Below are positions 49,702 to 57,207 of a stretch of 64,000 nucleotides of DNA, in pieces. Position numbers and translations under genes: made by a program. This stretch comes from Streptomyces griseomycini (GTDB lineage: Bacteria; Actinomycetota; Actinomycetes; Streptomycetales; Streptomycetaceae): positions 186,001 through 250,000 of the forward strand of contig NZ_JACHJI010000007.1 in NCBI RefSeq assembly GCF_014203535.1, in the 5' to 3' direction. A model generated the notes under the pieces. The model worked only from the letters and a program-made list of their open reading frames with translations, was not told where the DNA came from and did not search any database. Every line of letters starts with the position of its first letter. The first letter of the stretch is position 1.

Positions 49702-50187
49702 TCACGCCCCGACGCGCGCGGCCGGCCAGCCGTGCACCTGTGCACCGATGCCGTCACCGCGGGGCGCCGCGGCCTCGTGCGCCTGCGCGCAGCGGTCCAG
49801 TTCGCACCAGATGCGCTTGCCGGCGCCCTCCGTGCTCCAGCCCCAGCGGTCGGCCAGGCCGTCCACCAGGGCGAGCCCGCGCCCGCCGGTGGCCTCCCCG
49901 TCCACGCAACGCGGCACCGGCGCCCGGTCGCTGCGGTCGGCCACCTCCAGGCGGACGGTGGCCTCCCCGGCCTCCGCGCCCGGCAGGGACAGCCGCAGCA
50001 CGGCCGGACAGCCGGTGTGCACCACCGCGTTGGTGACGAGCTCCGAGACGAGCAGGATCAGCGTCTCGGCCAGCGGCTCGTCGTCCCCTATGCCGGACCC
50101 GGCCAGACGCGAGCGGGCCCACCGCCGGGCCCGTCCCACCTCAGCGGGGTCGGGCCGGATCTCCAGCTGCACTTGAAGCACCTGCAC
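49702..50187 (-). CDS. RsbW-like ATP-binding regulatory protein (HATPase)
   Basis: The gene encodes 161 residues from a GTG. The GHKL fold is shown by an N-box helix TLILLVSELVTNAVVHTG, the DRSDRAPVP G1-like loop and a GGRGLALVDGLADRWG G2 region. Streptomyces encode many such single-domain kinases, which act as anti-sigma factors or phosphorylate STAS proteins in partner-switching. A STAS anti-anti-sigma gene lies 1.5 kb away on the same strand and may be its partner. The tail after about residue 130 is Ala/Gly-rich. Confidence 0.85.
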   Translation of the reverse strand: MQVLQVQLEIRPDPAEVGRARRWARSRLAGSGIGDDEPLAETLILLVSELVTNAVVHTGCPAVLRLSLPGAEAGEATVRLEVADRSDRAPVPRCVDGEATGGRGLALVDGLADRWGWSTEGAGKRIWCELDRCAQAHEAAAPRGDGIGAQVHGWPAARVGA

Positions 50188-50380
50188 CGCTCACACCATC
50201 CGAACCGGCGGACACTTGGACTCGCGCCCCACGAGGGCCACGATCGTAGCCATTTTCTGCATGGCCAGAACAACAGCCGAGTCAGAGATCACGGAACGTG
50301 AATCCCTTGTGGGACAGCATGGTTGACGTACAGTCACGCCAACAAGCGCTTCGGGCATATTCCCGCGCGAAGGAGTACCC

Positions 50381-50572
50381 GTGCGGCATACTGTGCGACG
50401 CCCGCCCCGAGGAGTCGAACAGGCGGCGTCGTTCGGCCGGGCGGCCCGGCGAACGGCGGCAGGCACCGGCGGGTCCGGAGTCACCTCGGGGGCGAATCCG
50501 GCGCGGCGCGCGCTCCCAACCACTCGCATCCCACACAAGGTACCGGAGCGGACGTCCGGCTCCGGACCGTGA
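50381..50572 (+). CDS. Candidate small basic protein
   Basis: AAGGAG (50370-50375) lies five bases before a GTG that opens a 63-residue frame. The product is very basic (RHTVRRPPRG, RRTAAGTGG) with no hydrophobic helix or known motif. The ribosome-binding site and the A/T-rich region upstream favour expression; the lack of a recognisable family argues for caution. Confidence 0.3.
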   Translation: MRHTVRRPPRGVEQAASFGRAARRTAAGTGGSGVTSGANPARRALPTTRIPHKVPERTSGSGP

Positions 50573-50820
50573 CGGGTCACGCACGGGACACGACCCGGTG
50601 CCGACGCTCCGTGACCGCCGGTGTGCCACATTCCGCGACAGCGGCGCGGGACGGACCGCGACACCGCAGGACAGGAGCCCCGCCGGGCCGTTCCGGGGCT
50701 CGACCCGACGGCGCGCTCCGGTCACTCTCCGTTCGCCCGCCTGCACGTTGGGTCCCCGGTCAGGGGCGGTCGAGGGGCGGACGGGCCCCGGCTCGCGGTG
50801 CGGCGGCGTCCCCCCGGACG

Positions 50821-50864
50821 CCGGGGAGGCGGCCGCGCGGACCACCGCGCGGCCGCCTCCCCGG
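50821..50864. terminator. Perfect 19-bp hairpin downstream of the EF-hand gene
   Basis: Bases 50821-50839 (CCGGGGAGGCGGCCGCGCG) are exactly complementary to 50846-50864 across a six-base loop. It lies about 140 bp beyond the stop of the minus-strand EF-hand gene and could terminate transcription from either side. Confidence 0.7.
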
Positions 50865-51003
50865 ACCGGTGTCCCCGTGCGCGGGCGGGCCGCTGCCGGG
50901 AGGAGCCCGGCCGGGCGCCCGAACTGTTCGCGGGCCCGGGCGTGTTGCGGCGCCCGCGGACGGGCGCCGCTCGGAACGGTGGAGCCGCGCGGGGGCGGTG
51001 GAG

Positions 51004-51516
51004 CTACTCGGGGACGGTGAAGTAGCGCGCGAAGGCCCGCACGATCTCCTCCTCGTCGATCCCGCCGTCACCGTCCGTGTCCAGCGCGGCGGCCGCCGCG
51101 CGGGCCGGGTCCCCGGGAACGCCGAGCACCCCGAGGACGCGTGCGACGCCCTCGACGGTGGCCGTGCCGTCGCCGTCGGTGCCGGCGACGGCGAGGGCCG
51201 CGTGCAGGAAGGGACGGGCGATCTCCGCGAACCGGTCGGGGTTGTCCCGCAGCCGCTTGACCGCGCCGTTCACGAACTCCTCGCGGGTGATGCGCTGATC
51301 GCCGTCCCGGTCCGCGATCCCCGCCATGCCCTGCCAGAACGCCTCGGCACCGACGTACAGGGCCTGGCCCCTGTCGGAACGGGCCGCGACGCCGAACTCG
51401 GCGAGCAGCGCCTTGGCCGCTCCGCTGAAGTCCTCGCGGTCGATGTAGCCGTTGCCGTCCTGGTCGAAGGTGGCGAACCGGGCCGCGATCCTGCGCTCGT
51501 ACTCGCTGGTGACCAT
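51004..51516 (-). CDS. EF-hand calcium-binding protein
   Basis: The gene encodes 170 residues with four EF-hand-like loops: DQDGNGYIDREDF near 18-30, DRDGDQRITREEF near 68-80, a looser GTDGDGTATVEGV near 112-124 and DTDGDGGIDEEEI near 143-155. Three loops have the full set of acidic ligands. No signal peptide is seen, so it should buffer or sense Ca2+ in the cytoplasm, like the Streptomyces calerythrin/Cab proteins. It stands alone on the minus strand. Confidence 0.93.
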   Translation of the reverse strand: MVTSEYERRIAARFATFDQDGNGYIDREDFSGAAKALLAEFGVAARSDRGQALYVGAEAFWQGMAGIADRDGDQRITREEFVNGAVKRLRDNPDRFAEIARPFLHAALAVAGTDGDGTATVEGVARVLGVLGVPGDPARAAAAALDTDGDGGIDEEEIVRAFARYFTVPE

Positions 51517-51691
51517 GTCTCTTTCAGGCCGCCTTAGGTCAGTGGGTCGTCTCGCTGGGAGCGTACGGCGTGCGGGACCGCCCGGGAGCCCGAAAGCGAC
51601 GCCTGTGCCAAGACCGGGGGAATTCCGGGACAACCGTGTGGCACGGGCGGGCGGATGCGCGGGGCCCCGCGAGAGGGCGCGCGGGCGCGGC

Positions 51692-52066
51692 TCACGCCGA
51701 CAGGGGACTCGGGTCCTCGTCGACCGCGGACCGGACGTCCGGGTGGATGTCGAAGAGGCGGCGGACGCCGAGCGCGCCGAGCACCTTGTTGACGTGGCTG
51801 CCGTCGGCGGCCCCCCGGTCGGGCAGGATCAGCCGCAGACTGCCCTGGCACGAGCGCAGCAGCCGCCGGGCCGCGATGAGCACGCCGACCCCGCTGGAGT
51901 CGCAGAACCACACGTCGGAGAGGTCCAGGACGAGGCTGTGCCCGCCCTCGGCCACCACGTCGTGCACCCGCTGGCGCAGCACCGGGGACGTCATCAGGTC
52001 CAGTTCGCCCGACACCCGGAGCACGGCCCACCCGCCCTGCTCTCCGCCGGTCACTTTGAAGGTCAC
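51692..52066 (-). CDS. STAS-domain anti-anti-sigma factor
   Basis: The gene encodes about 124 residues. Three consecutive in-frame GTG codons (52072, 52069, 52066) could start it; the last has the best spacing (seven bases) from AAGGG. The STAS fold shows AVLRVSGELDLMTSPVLRQRV, then LVLDLSDVWFCDSSGVGVLIAARR with the phosphorylatable serine region (DSSG), and LGALGVRRLFDIHPDV. These proteins bind RsbW-like kinases and release sigma factors. An ECF sigma/anti-sigma pair is divergent, 354 bp away. Confidence 0.9.
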   Translation of the reverse strand: MTFKVTGGEQGGWAVLRVSGELDLMTSPVLRQRVHDVVAEGGHSLVLDLSDVWFCDSSGVGVLIAARRLLRSCQGSLRLILPDRGAADGSHVNKVLGALGVRRLFDIHPDVRSAVDEDPSPLSA

Positions 52067-52420
52067 CACCACGCCCTTCGCTCTCCGAACGGAAGCAGTC
52101 CCTACGCTTCCTTGCAGCGCGGCTGCCCACCGGCCGTTCCCTGAAACACGGCCCGGGAAACGGTTACCGATCATAAAGGGCTTGTTCCAGTCGGCTTCGA
52201 TCCGATTCGATCCGTTCCGATCGGTGCGGCTCCGGGTACGCGCGTTCCGAACGGCGTTCGGCGTGCGCGGTCGCCCCCTTACCACCCGAGGCTCGGCCGG
52301 GGGCGCACATTGCCACAAAGGGGCGTGCATGATCGCGCGTGCCGACTACATTCGTGGAGACGGTGGGCACACGCTGGACCCGGGCACCGACCGGCCCGGG
52401 AACCAGGGGGAGAACAGGGG
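52067..52420. other. Divergent regulatory region between STAS and sigma genes
   Basis: The 354-bp region holds no gene. It contains three near-tandem repeats around TTCGATCCG (52196-52224) and a GGGTAC hexamer at 52234-52239 that resembles the -10 box of Streptomyces stress-type promoters, but without a clear -35 match. Confidence 0.45.
52196..52224. repeat. Three near-tandem TTCGATCCG repeats
   Basis: TTCGATCCGA (52196-52205), TTCGATCCG (52206-52214) and the related TTCCGATCGG (52215-52224) are head to tail in the divergent promoter region. This is a possible multi-site operator. Confidence 0.5.
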
Positions 52421-53013
52421 GTGAGGGCCCACATGACCGCAAGGGACGTACCGCCCCGCTGGGACCGCAGGATGCAGCAGCGGCTCGCACGCGGGGAGGC
52501 GGCCGCCCTCGGTGAGCTCTACGACCGGTTCGCCTCCCTCGTGCACGGCCTGGCCCACCGCGTCCTCGGCGACGAACGCGCCGCCGACGCGATCACCCGC
52601 GACGTCTTCGCCCACGTCTGGCAGCACCCGGACTCCTACGACCCCAAGCGGGGCCCGCTGCGCACCTGGCTCGCCGCGCTGACCAGCCGGCTGGCCGTGC
52701 AGCGGCTGCGCACCACCGAGACCGCGGCGCTCGCCCGCGGCGGCCCCGGCACCACGGAGGACCTGGAGCGCAAGGTGCGGCACGCCTCGGTGACCGCCCG
52801 CGCCGACTACATCGTCCACTCCTGCCGGCGCCGCTGCGGGCCGCGCTGGAGCTGGCGTACTTCCAGCGCCGGGACTACCACCAGACCGCCGTCGACCTGG
52901 GCGTCACCGACGACGAGGCCCGCCGCCGGCTCCGCCTGGGCCTGCAGCTGCTGGCCACCGCCCACGACGCCGGGACCCCGGGCACCCCGCCGGAGATCGG
53001 GGGCGCCGCGTGA
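52421..53013 (+). pseudogene. ECF-type sigma factor gene with a -1 frameshift
   Basis: The GTG at 52421 has GGGGGAG eight bases upstream. The first frame encodes sigma region 2 (LGELYDRFASLVHGLAHRVLGDERAADAI, VFAHVWQHPDSYDP) up to Ile131-Ser134. The sequence then continues correctly only in another frame from 52822 (LPAPLRAALELAYFQRRDY, TAVDLGVTDDEARRRL), which is sigma region 4, and ends at TGA 53011-53013 overlapping the anti-sigma start. Restoring one C at 52821-52822 gives one continuous product of about 197 residues. Only one lesion is seen, so a sequencing error is as likely as a true mutation. Confidence 0.85.
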
Positions 53014-54197
53014 GCGGGCACCGTCTCGAGCCGTACGACGGTCACGAGGAGGAGGGGAAGCGTCCCGAGGACGCGGACACGGGCGGGCCGATCGTGCTGG
53101 AGCACCGCGTGCTGAAGTCGCTGCTCGGCGCCTGGGCGCTGGCCGCCTGCCCGCCGGCGGAGGCGGAGGCCGTGGAGGAGCACCTCGGCGCGTGCGGGCC
53201 CTGCGCGGACGAGGCGCTGCGGCTGCGCGAGGCGGTCGGCCTGCTCCAGCGCCCCGAGAGCCTCGACCCGGACCCGGGACTGCGCACCCGCGTCCTGGAC
53301 TCCTGCCTGGAGCGGCGCCCACCGCGGATCCCCGTGCCGGAGTGGGCCGCCGCCTACGACGCCGAGACCGCGCGCCTGGACGCGCTGCTCCAGGACTTCG
53401 GCGACGCCGAGTGGCACGCGCCGGTGCGGCTGCGCTGGTACGACGCCGACGAGGCGAGCAGCCGCCGCACCACCGTCGCCGGGGTCATCGCGCACCTGCT
53501 GACGGTCGACGGGCTGGTCGCGGTCGCCCTCGGCCTGGACGACCCGCTCGGGGAGGTGCGGGCCGAGCGTCCCACCCCGTCGGCCCGCACCGAGGCCTAC
53601 TGGCGTGCCGCCCGCTTCCCGCCCACCCGCTCCGTGCGGACGCCCTGGCGGGAGCAGAGCCACCACCTCGTGCGGACCGCGTCCTTCACCGGCGGCGGCG
53701 GGCGGATGACGGTGCCGTACGGCGACTTCGAACTGCCGCTGCGCGACGCGATGCTGGACCGGGCCTTCGAGTGCTGGGTGCACGCGGAGGACATCGCCGA
53801 GGCGGTGGACTACCCCTACGACCCGCCCTCCGGGCGGCATCTGCACCACATGGTCGACCTGGCCGCGCGGCTGCTCCCGGCCGTGCTGGAGGCGCGCCGC
53901 CGGTCCGGGCTGGCCTCCCCCGTCGAGCGGCGCCTGGTCGCCGCCGGTGAACCGGGGCGCAGCCTGCGGCTGGAGATCGAGGGGTCCGGCGGCGGTGAGT
54001 GGCTGATCCCGCTGGACTCCCCCGCCGCGAAGGGCTCCGCCGAGCACGAGGTGGCCCATGTGGCACTGGACGGCGCGGAGTTCTGCCGCCTGGCCGCGGG
54101 CCACGTGCCCCCGCAGGAGGCGGCCGCCGGACAGGTCGGTGACCGGGAGGCGATCAGGGACGTGCTGTTCGCGGCGGCGAGCCTGAGCCGGATGTAG
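53010..54197 (+). CDS. Zinc-finger anti-sigma factor fused to a mycothiol-dependent isomerase-like domain
   Basis: The gene encodes 395 residues; its GTG overlaps the sigma stop codon (GTGA), so it is coupled to the sigma gene. The N-terminal ZAS motif HxxxCxxC is present (His58, Cys62, Cys65) in a helical anti-sigma domain (about 30-95). Residues about 108-395 resemble the maleylpyruvate isomerase/DinB-like mycothiol-binding fold (VAGVIAHLLTVDGLVAVAL, FECWVHAEDIAEAVDYP). A redox- or mycothiol-responsive anti-sigma factor is a reasonable inference from this fusion. No transmembrane helix is seen. Confidence 0.85.
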   Translation: MSGHRLEPYDGHEEEGKRPEDADTGGPIVLEHRVLKSLLGAWALAACPPAEAEAVEEHLGACGPCADEALRLREAVGLLQRPESLDPDPGLRTRVLDSCLERRPPRIPVPEWAAAYDAETARLDALLQDFGDAEWHAPVRLRWYDADEASSRRTTVAGVIAHLLTVDGLVAVALGLDDPLGEVRAERPTPSARTEAYWRAARFPPTRSVRTPWREQSHHLVRTASFTGGGGRMTVPYGDFELPLRDAMLDRAFECWVHAEDIAEAVDYPYDPPSGRHLHHMVDLAARLLPAVLEARRRSGLASPVERRLVAAGEPGRSLRLEIEGSGGGEWLIPLDSPAAKGSAEHEVAHVALDGAEFCRLAAGHVPPQEAAAGQVGDREAIRDVLFAAASLSRM

Positions 54198-54217
54198 GGA
54201 CCGGTCGCGGCCTCGTC

Positions 54218-54256
54218 GGCGGCTGCGGGTGAACAGGGGCGGTTCGCGCAGCCGCC
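54218..54256. terminator. Hairpin between convergent anti-sigma and purU genes
   Basis: GGCGGCTGCG (54218-54227) pairs with CGCAGCCGCC (54247-54256) in the 81 bp between the two stop codons. Confidence 0.6.
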
Positions 54257-54278
54257 GGCGGGACACTCCCCCGGCCTC

Positions 54279-55160
54279 TCAGGCGAACACCACCGTGCGG
54301 CGGCCGTTCAGCAGGATGCGGTGCTCCGCGTGCCACTTCACCGCGCGGGCGAGCGCCTGGCACTCCACGTCCCGGCCGACGGCGACGAGCTGGTCGGGGG
54401 TGACGTCGTGGCCCACCCGCTCGACCTCCTGCTCGATGATCGGGCCCTCGTCGAGGTCGGCGGTGACGTAGTGGGCGGTGGCGCCGATGAGCTTCACGCC
54501 CCGCGCGTGCGCCTGGTGGTACGGCTTCGCGCCCTTGAAGCTCGGCAGGAAGGAGTGGTGGATGTTGATGATCCGCCCGGAGAGCTGCTTGCACAGGTCG
54601 TCCGAGAGGACCTGCATGTAACGGGCGAGGACGACGAGTTCGACCTTCTCCTCGCGCACGATCTCCAGCAGCCGCGCCTCGGCCTCCGGCTTGGTGTCCT
54701 TCGTCACGGGGATGTGGTGGAAGGGAATGTTGTACGAAGCCACCAGCTCGGCGAAGTCGGTGTGATTGGACACCACTCCGGCGATCTCCACGGGCAGCGC
54801 GCCGATCCGCGCGCGGAACAGCAGGTCGTTCAGGCAGTGACCGAACCTGCTGACCATCAGCAGGATGCGCATCTTCTGGTCGGCCCGGTCGATCCGCCAG
54901 TCCATCTGGAAGGAGTCGCCGATCGCCGCGAAGCTGGCCCGCAGCTTCTCCACGGTCACCGGGGCGTCCGCCGAGAAGTGGACGCGCATGAAGAACAGTC
55001 CCGTGTCGTGATCGCCGAACTGCTGGCTGTCCTCGATGTTGCAGCCGGTCATGAACAGGTAGCTGGACACGGCGTGCACGATGCCCTGCTTGTCGGGGCA
55101 GGACAGGGTGAGGACGTACTGGTCGGCCGGTGCCGCGGCCCGGTTGGACTGTTCGCTCAT
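54279..55160 (-). CDS. purU: Formyltetrahydrofolate deformylase
   Basis: The gene encodes 293 residues. An N-terminal ACT domain (YVLTLSCPDKQGIVHAVSSYL) precedes a formyltransferase-fold hydrolase domain with MRILLMVSRFGHCLNDLLFR, the INIHHSFLPSFKGAKPYHQA active-site block (Asn-His) and VTADLDEGPIIEQEV containing the catalytic Asp. PurU hydrolyses 10-formyl-THF to THF and formate, balancing one-carbon pools for glycine and purine synthesis. It is divergent from nothing and converges on the anti-sigma gene. Confidence 0.97.
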   Translation of the reverse strand: MSEQSNRAAAPADQYVLTLSCPDKQGIVHAVSSYLFMTGCNIEDSQQFGDHDTGLFFMRVHFSADAPVTVEKLRASFAAIGDSFQMDWRIDRADQKMRILLMVSRFGHCLNDLLFRARIGALPVEIAGVVSNHTDFAELVASYNIPFHHIPVTKDTKPEAEARLLEIVREEKVELVVLARYMQVLSDDLCKQLSGRIINIHHSFLPSFKGAKPYHQAHARGVKLIGATAHYVTADLDEGPIIEQEVERVGHDVTPDQLVAVGRDVECQALARAVKWHAEHRILLNGRRTVVFA

Positions 55161-55206
55161 GCAGGAAAGGGTCCCACACCGGGGGCGCGGCCGACCGGCC
55201 GTTCCG

Positions 55207-55701
55207 CTACGCGGACCGCGTCAGGATCCGCAGCACCTCGAGGGTGCGCGGCGGGGCGTCGGGGTCCTCGCCGTCGCTCGTCGCCATCCGCACGTGCGCG
55301 TCCCGCGCGGCCCGTACCGCCTCCGGCCACCCGTGGTGCTCGAGGTAGGCGGTGACCGGCGCGTCCGGGCCGACCTGGTGCATGATCCGCAGCACCCGCA
55401 GCACCGCGGTGTCGACGAGCGCCGCCTCCTGGGAGTCGCGGAAGATCGTGCCGACGTACTTCTCGGCGGACCAGTTGTCCAGCCAGGTGTCCTCGACCAG
55501 CCGGTAGACCGCGTCGGTGACGTCACCGTAGCCGTCCACCCCGGCCAGCCAGACGTCCCGCTGGAACACGGGGTCGGAGAGCATGTGCAGCGCGGAGCGC
55601 ACATTGCTGCGCCAGCGCCACCACGGCATGTCGTTGAGTGGCATGCCGCCCATGGTGGAGGAGCGACGGCCACGGCGGGAAGAGTTCTCCGAACCTTGCA
55701 C
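55207..55701 (-). CDS. SCO4402-family conserved hypothetical protein
   Basis: The gene encodes 164 residues from a GTG (internal ATGs at MGGMPLND are alternatives). The protein is helical and rich in Trp and Asp: MPWWRWRSNVRSALHML, VFQRDVWLAGVDGYGDVTDAVYRLVEDTWLD, FRDSQEAALVDTAVLRVLRIMHQVGPD. This matches, from memory, the conserved actinobacterial protein called SCO4402, of unknown function. It is encoded upstream of purU on the same strand, 46 bp away. Confidence 0.82.
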   Translation of the reverse strand: MQGSENSSRRGRRSSTMGGMPLNDMPWWRWRSNVRSALHMLSDPVFQRDVWLAGVDGYGDVTDAVYRLVEDTWLDNWSAEKYVGTIFRDSQEAALVDTAVLRVLRIMHQVGPDAPVTAYLEHHGWPEAVRAARDAHVRMATSDGEDPDAPPRTLEVLRILTRSA

Positions 55702-55825
55702 GGTCGTCGATCGTACGTTTCCGCGTCACACGGGACGCACCGGACCCCGCAATTCACCCCCATGTCACCATCCGTTGACCAAGGGTCACTCCAGGGTTGG
55801 TCGTGTGGCGGAATCGTGCGTGCCC

Positions 55826-57136
55826 ATGACCGGCAGGCGACGCATCCGCAGCACGTTCCTCCCCCGCCTCCTCGCCCGGCGCGTCAGAGCCGGCGCCCTG
55901 ACCGCGGGCGCGCTGGTGGCGTGCGCGTCGCTCGCCGCCGGCTGTGGGATCATCCCCGGTGCCACGGGGGGCTCCGGGGACGGCCCGATCACCGTGATGA
56001 CCTGGGCACCCGAGGACACCGACACCACCAACAAGCCCGGAATGCCCGCGTTCGCCCAGGCCTACGCCCGCTGGGTCAACGCCGAGGGCGGCATCAACGG
56101 CCGTCGGCTCAACGTCCTGACCTGCAACGACCGGAACGACAGCGTGGGCGCCGCGCGGTGCGCCCGGCGCGCGGTCGAGGAGAACGCCGTCGCGGTCGTC
56201 GGCTCCTACAGCGTGCACGCCGACTCCTTCCTGCCCGCCCTCGAGGGCGCCGGCATCCCGTACATCGGCGGCTACGGCATCACCAACGACGAGTTCACCA
56301 GCCCCCTGTCCTACCCCGTCAACGGCGGTCAGCCGGTGCTGCTGGCCGGCCTCGGCCGCACCCTCGCCGACGCCTGCGGGCCGGTCGCCCTGATCCGGCC
56401 CGACACCATCGCGGGCGACCAGCTGCCCCCGCTGCTCGACTCGGGCCTCGAGGCGGGCGGACACCGGCCGGCCGGGGACCTGCGGGCGGCGGAGGACGCC
56501 ACCGCGTACGGCGGCGAGGCGCGGCAGGCGCTGCAGCGCACCACCACCGACCCGGCGGAGCCCGGCTGCGTCGTGCCCGCCCTCGGCGACCGCACGGGCA
56601 TCTTCATGGACTCCTTCCGGCGGGCCCGGAGCGACTACCCCGACGTGCGCACCGCGACCGTGCTGGGCAGCGTCGACCAGAGCACGATCGACGCGTCCGG
56701 CGGGGGGTCCGGACCGTACGAGGGGGCGTACGTCACCGGCTGGTACCCGGCGGTGGGCGACGCGCGCTGGAAGCCGATGAAGGCGGTGATCGAGGAGGAG
56801 GCGTTCGGCGACAACCGGATCGACCCCGCGGACGCCGGAGTGCAGACCACCTGGATCGCCTACACCGTGTTCCGGCAGGCCGTCGAGTCGCTCGGCGACG
56901 GCGAGGTGACCGCCGACACCGTGAGCGACGCCCTGGACGGCGGGCTGGAGATCGACACGGGCGGGCTCACCCCCGCCCTGCGGTGGGAGTTCCAGGACGA
57001 GCTCGCCGCCGTCGGCTTCCCCCGCCTGGTCAACGCCCACGTCACGCTGCAGATGGTCCGGGACGGCCGGCTGGTGTCGGCCGGCGACGGCTTCACCGAC
57101 GTCACCCGCACGCTGCTCGAGGCGGACCTGGCGTAA
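55826..57136 (+). CDS. Lipoprotein substrate-binding protein (branched-chain-amino-acid type)
   Basis: The gene encodes 436 residues. A basic, arginine-rich N-terminus and hydrophobic stretch end in the lipobox LAAGC, so Cys40 would be lipidated and the protein anchored outside the membrane. The mature part resembles type I periplasmic binding proteins of the Leu/Ile/Val class (ITVMTWAPEDTD, FAQAYARWVNAEGGINGRRLNVL, AVVGSYSVHADSFLPALEGAGIPYIGGYG). No permease or ATPase gene is adjacent, so it is an orphan binding protein or a receptor. Confidence 0.88.
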   Translation: MTGRRRIRSTFLPRLLARRVRAGALTAGALVACASLAAGCGIIPGATGGSGDGPITVMTWAPEDTDTTNKPGMPAFAQAYARWVNAEGGINGRRLNVLTCNDRNDSVGAARCARRAVEENAVAVVGSYSVHADSFLPALEGAGIPYIGGYGITNDEFTSPLSYPVNGGQPVLLAGLGRTLADACGPVALIRPDTIAGDQLPPLLDSGLEAGGHRPAGDLRAAEDATAYGGEARQALQRTTTDPAEPGCVVPALGDRTGIFMDSFRRARSDYPDVRTATVLGSVDQSTIDASGGGSGPYEGAYVTGWYPAVGDARWKPMKAVIEEEAFGDNRIDPADAGVQTTWIAYTVFRQAVESLGDGEVTADTVSDALDGGLEIDTGGLTPALRWEFQDELAAVGFPRLVNAHVTLQMVRDGRLVSAGDGFTDVTRTLLEADLA

Positions 57137-57152
57137 CGCCCGCGGCACGACG

Positions 57153-57192
57153 CGGCGGTGGGGGCCGGGGAGTTCCCCGGCCCCCACCGCCG
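57153..57192. terminator. Perfect 18-bp hairpin between convergent genes
   Basis: CGGCGGTGGGGGCCGGGG (57153-57170), loop AGTT and its exact complement (57175-57192) lie between the stops of the binding-protein gene and the convergent gene at 57208. Confidence 0.85.
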
Positions 57193-57207
57193 TGCGTCAG
57201 GGGCCCG

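Larger units (their letters stand above)
50188..51003. other. Large intergenic region with a candidate small gene and a terminator
   Basis: This 816-bp gap contains an A/T-rich promoter-like tract at 50250-50370 (with TTGACG near 50322), a short frame at 50381 with an excellent ribosome-binding site, and a 19-bp hairpin at 50821-50864. The other open frames lack a ribosome-binding site or recognisable product. Confidence 0.5.
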
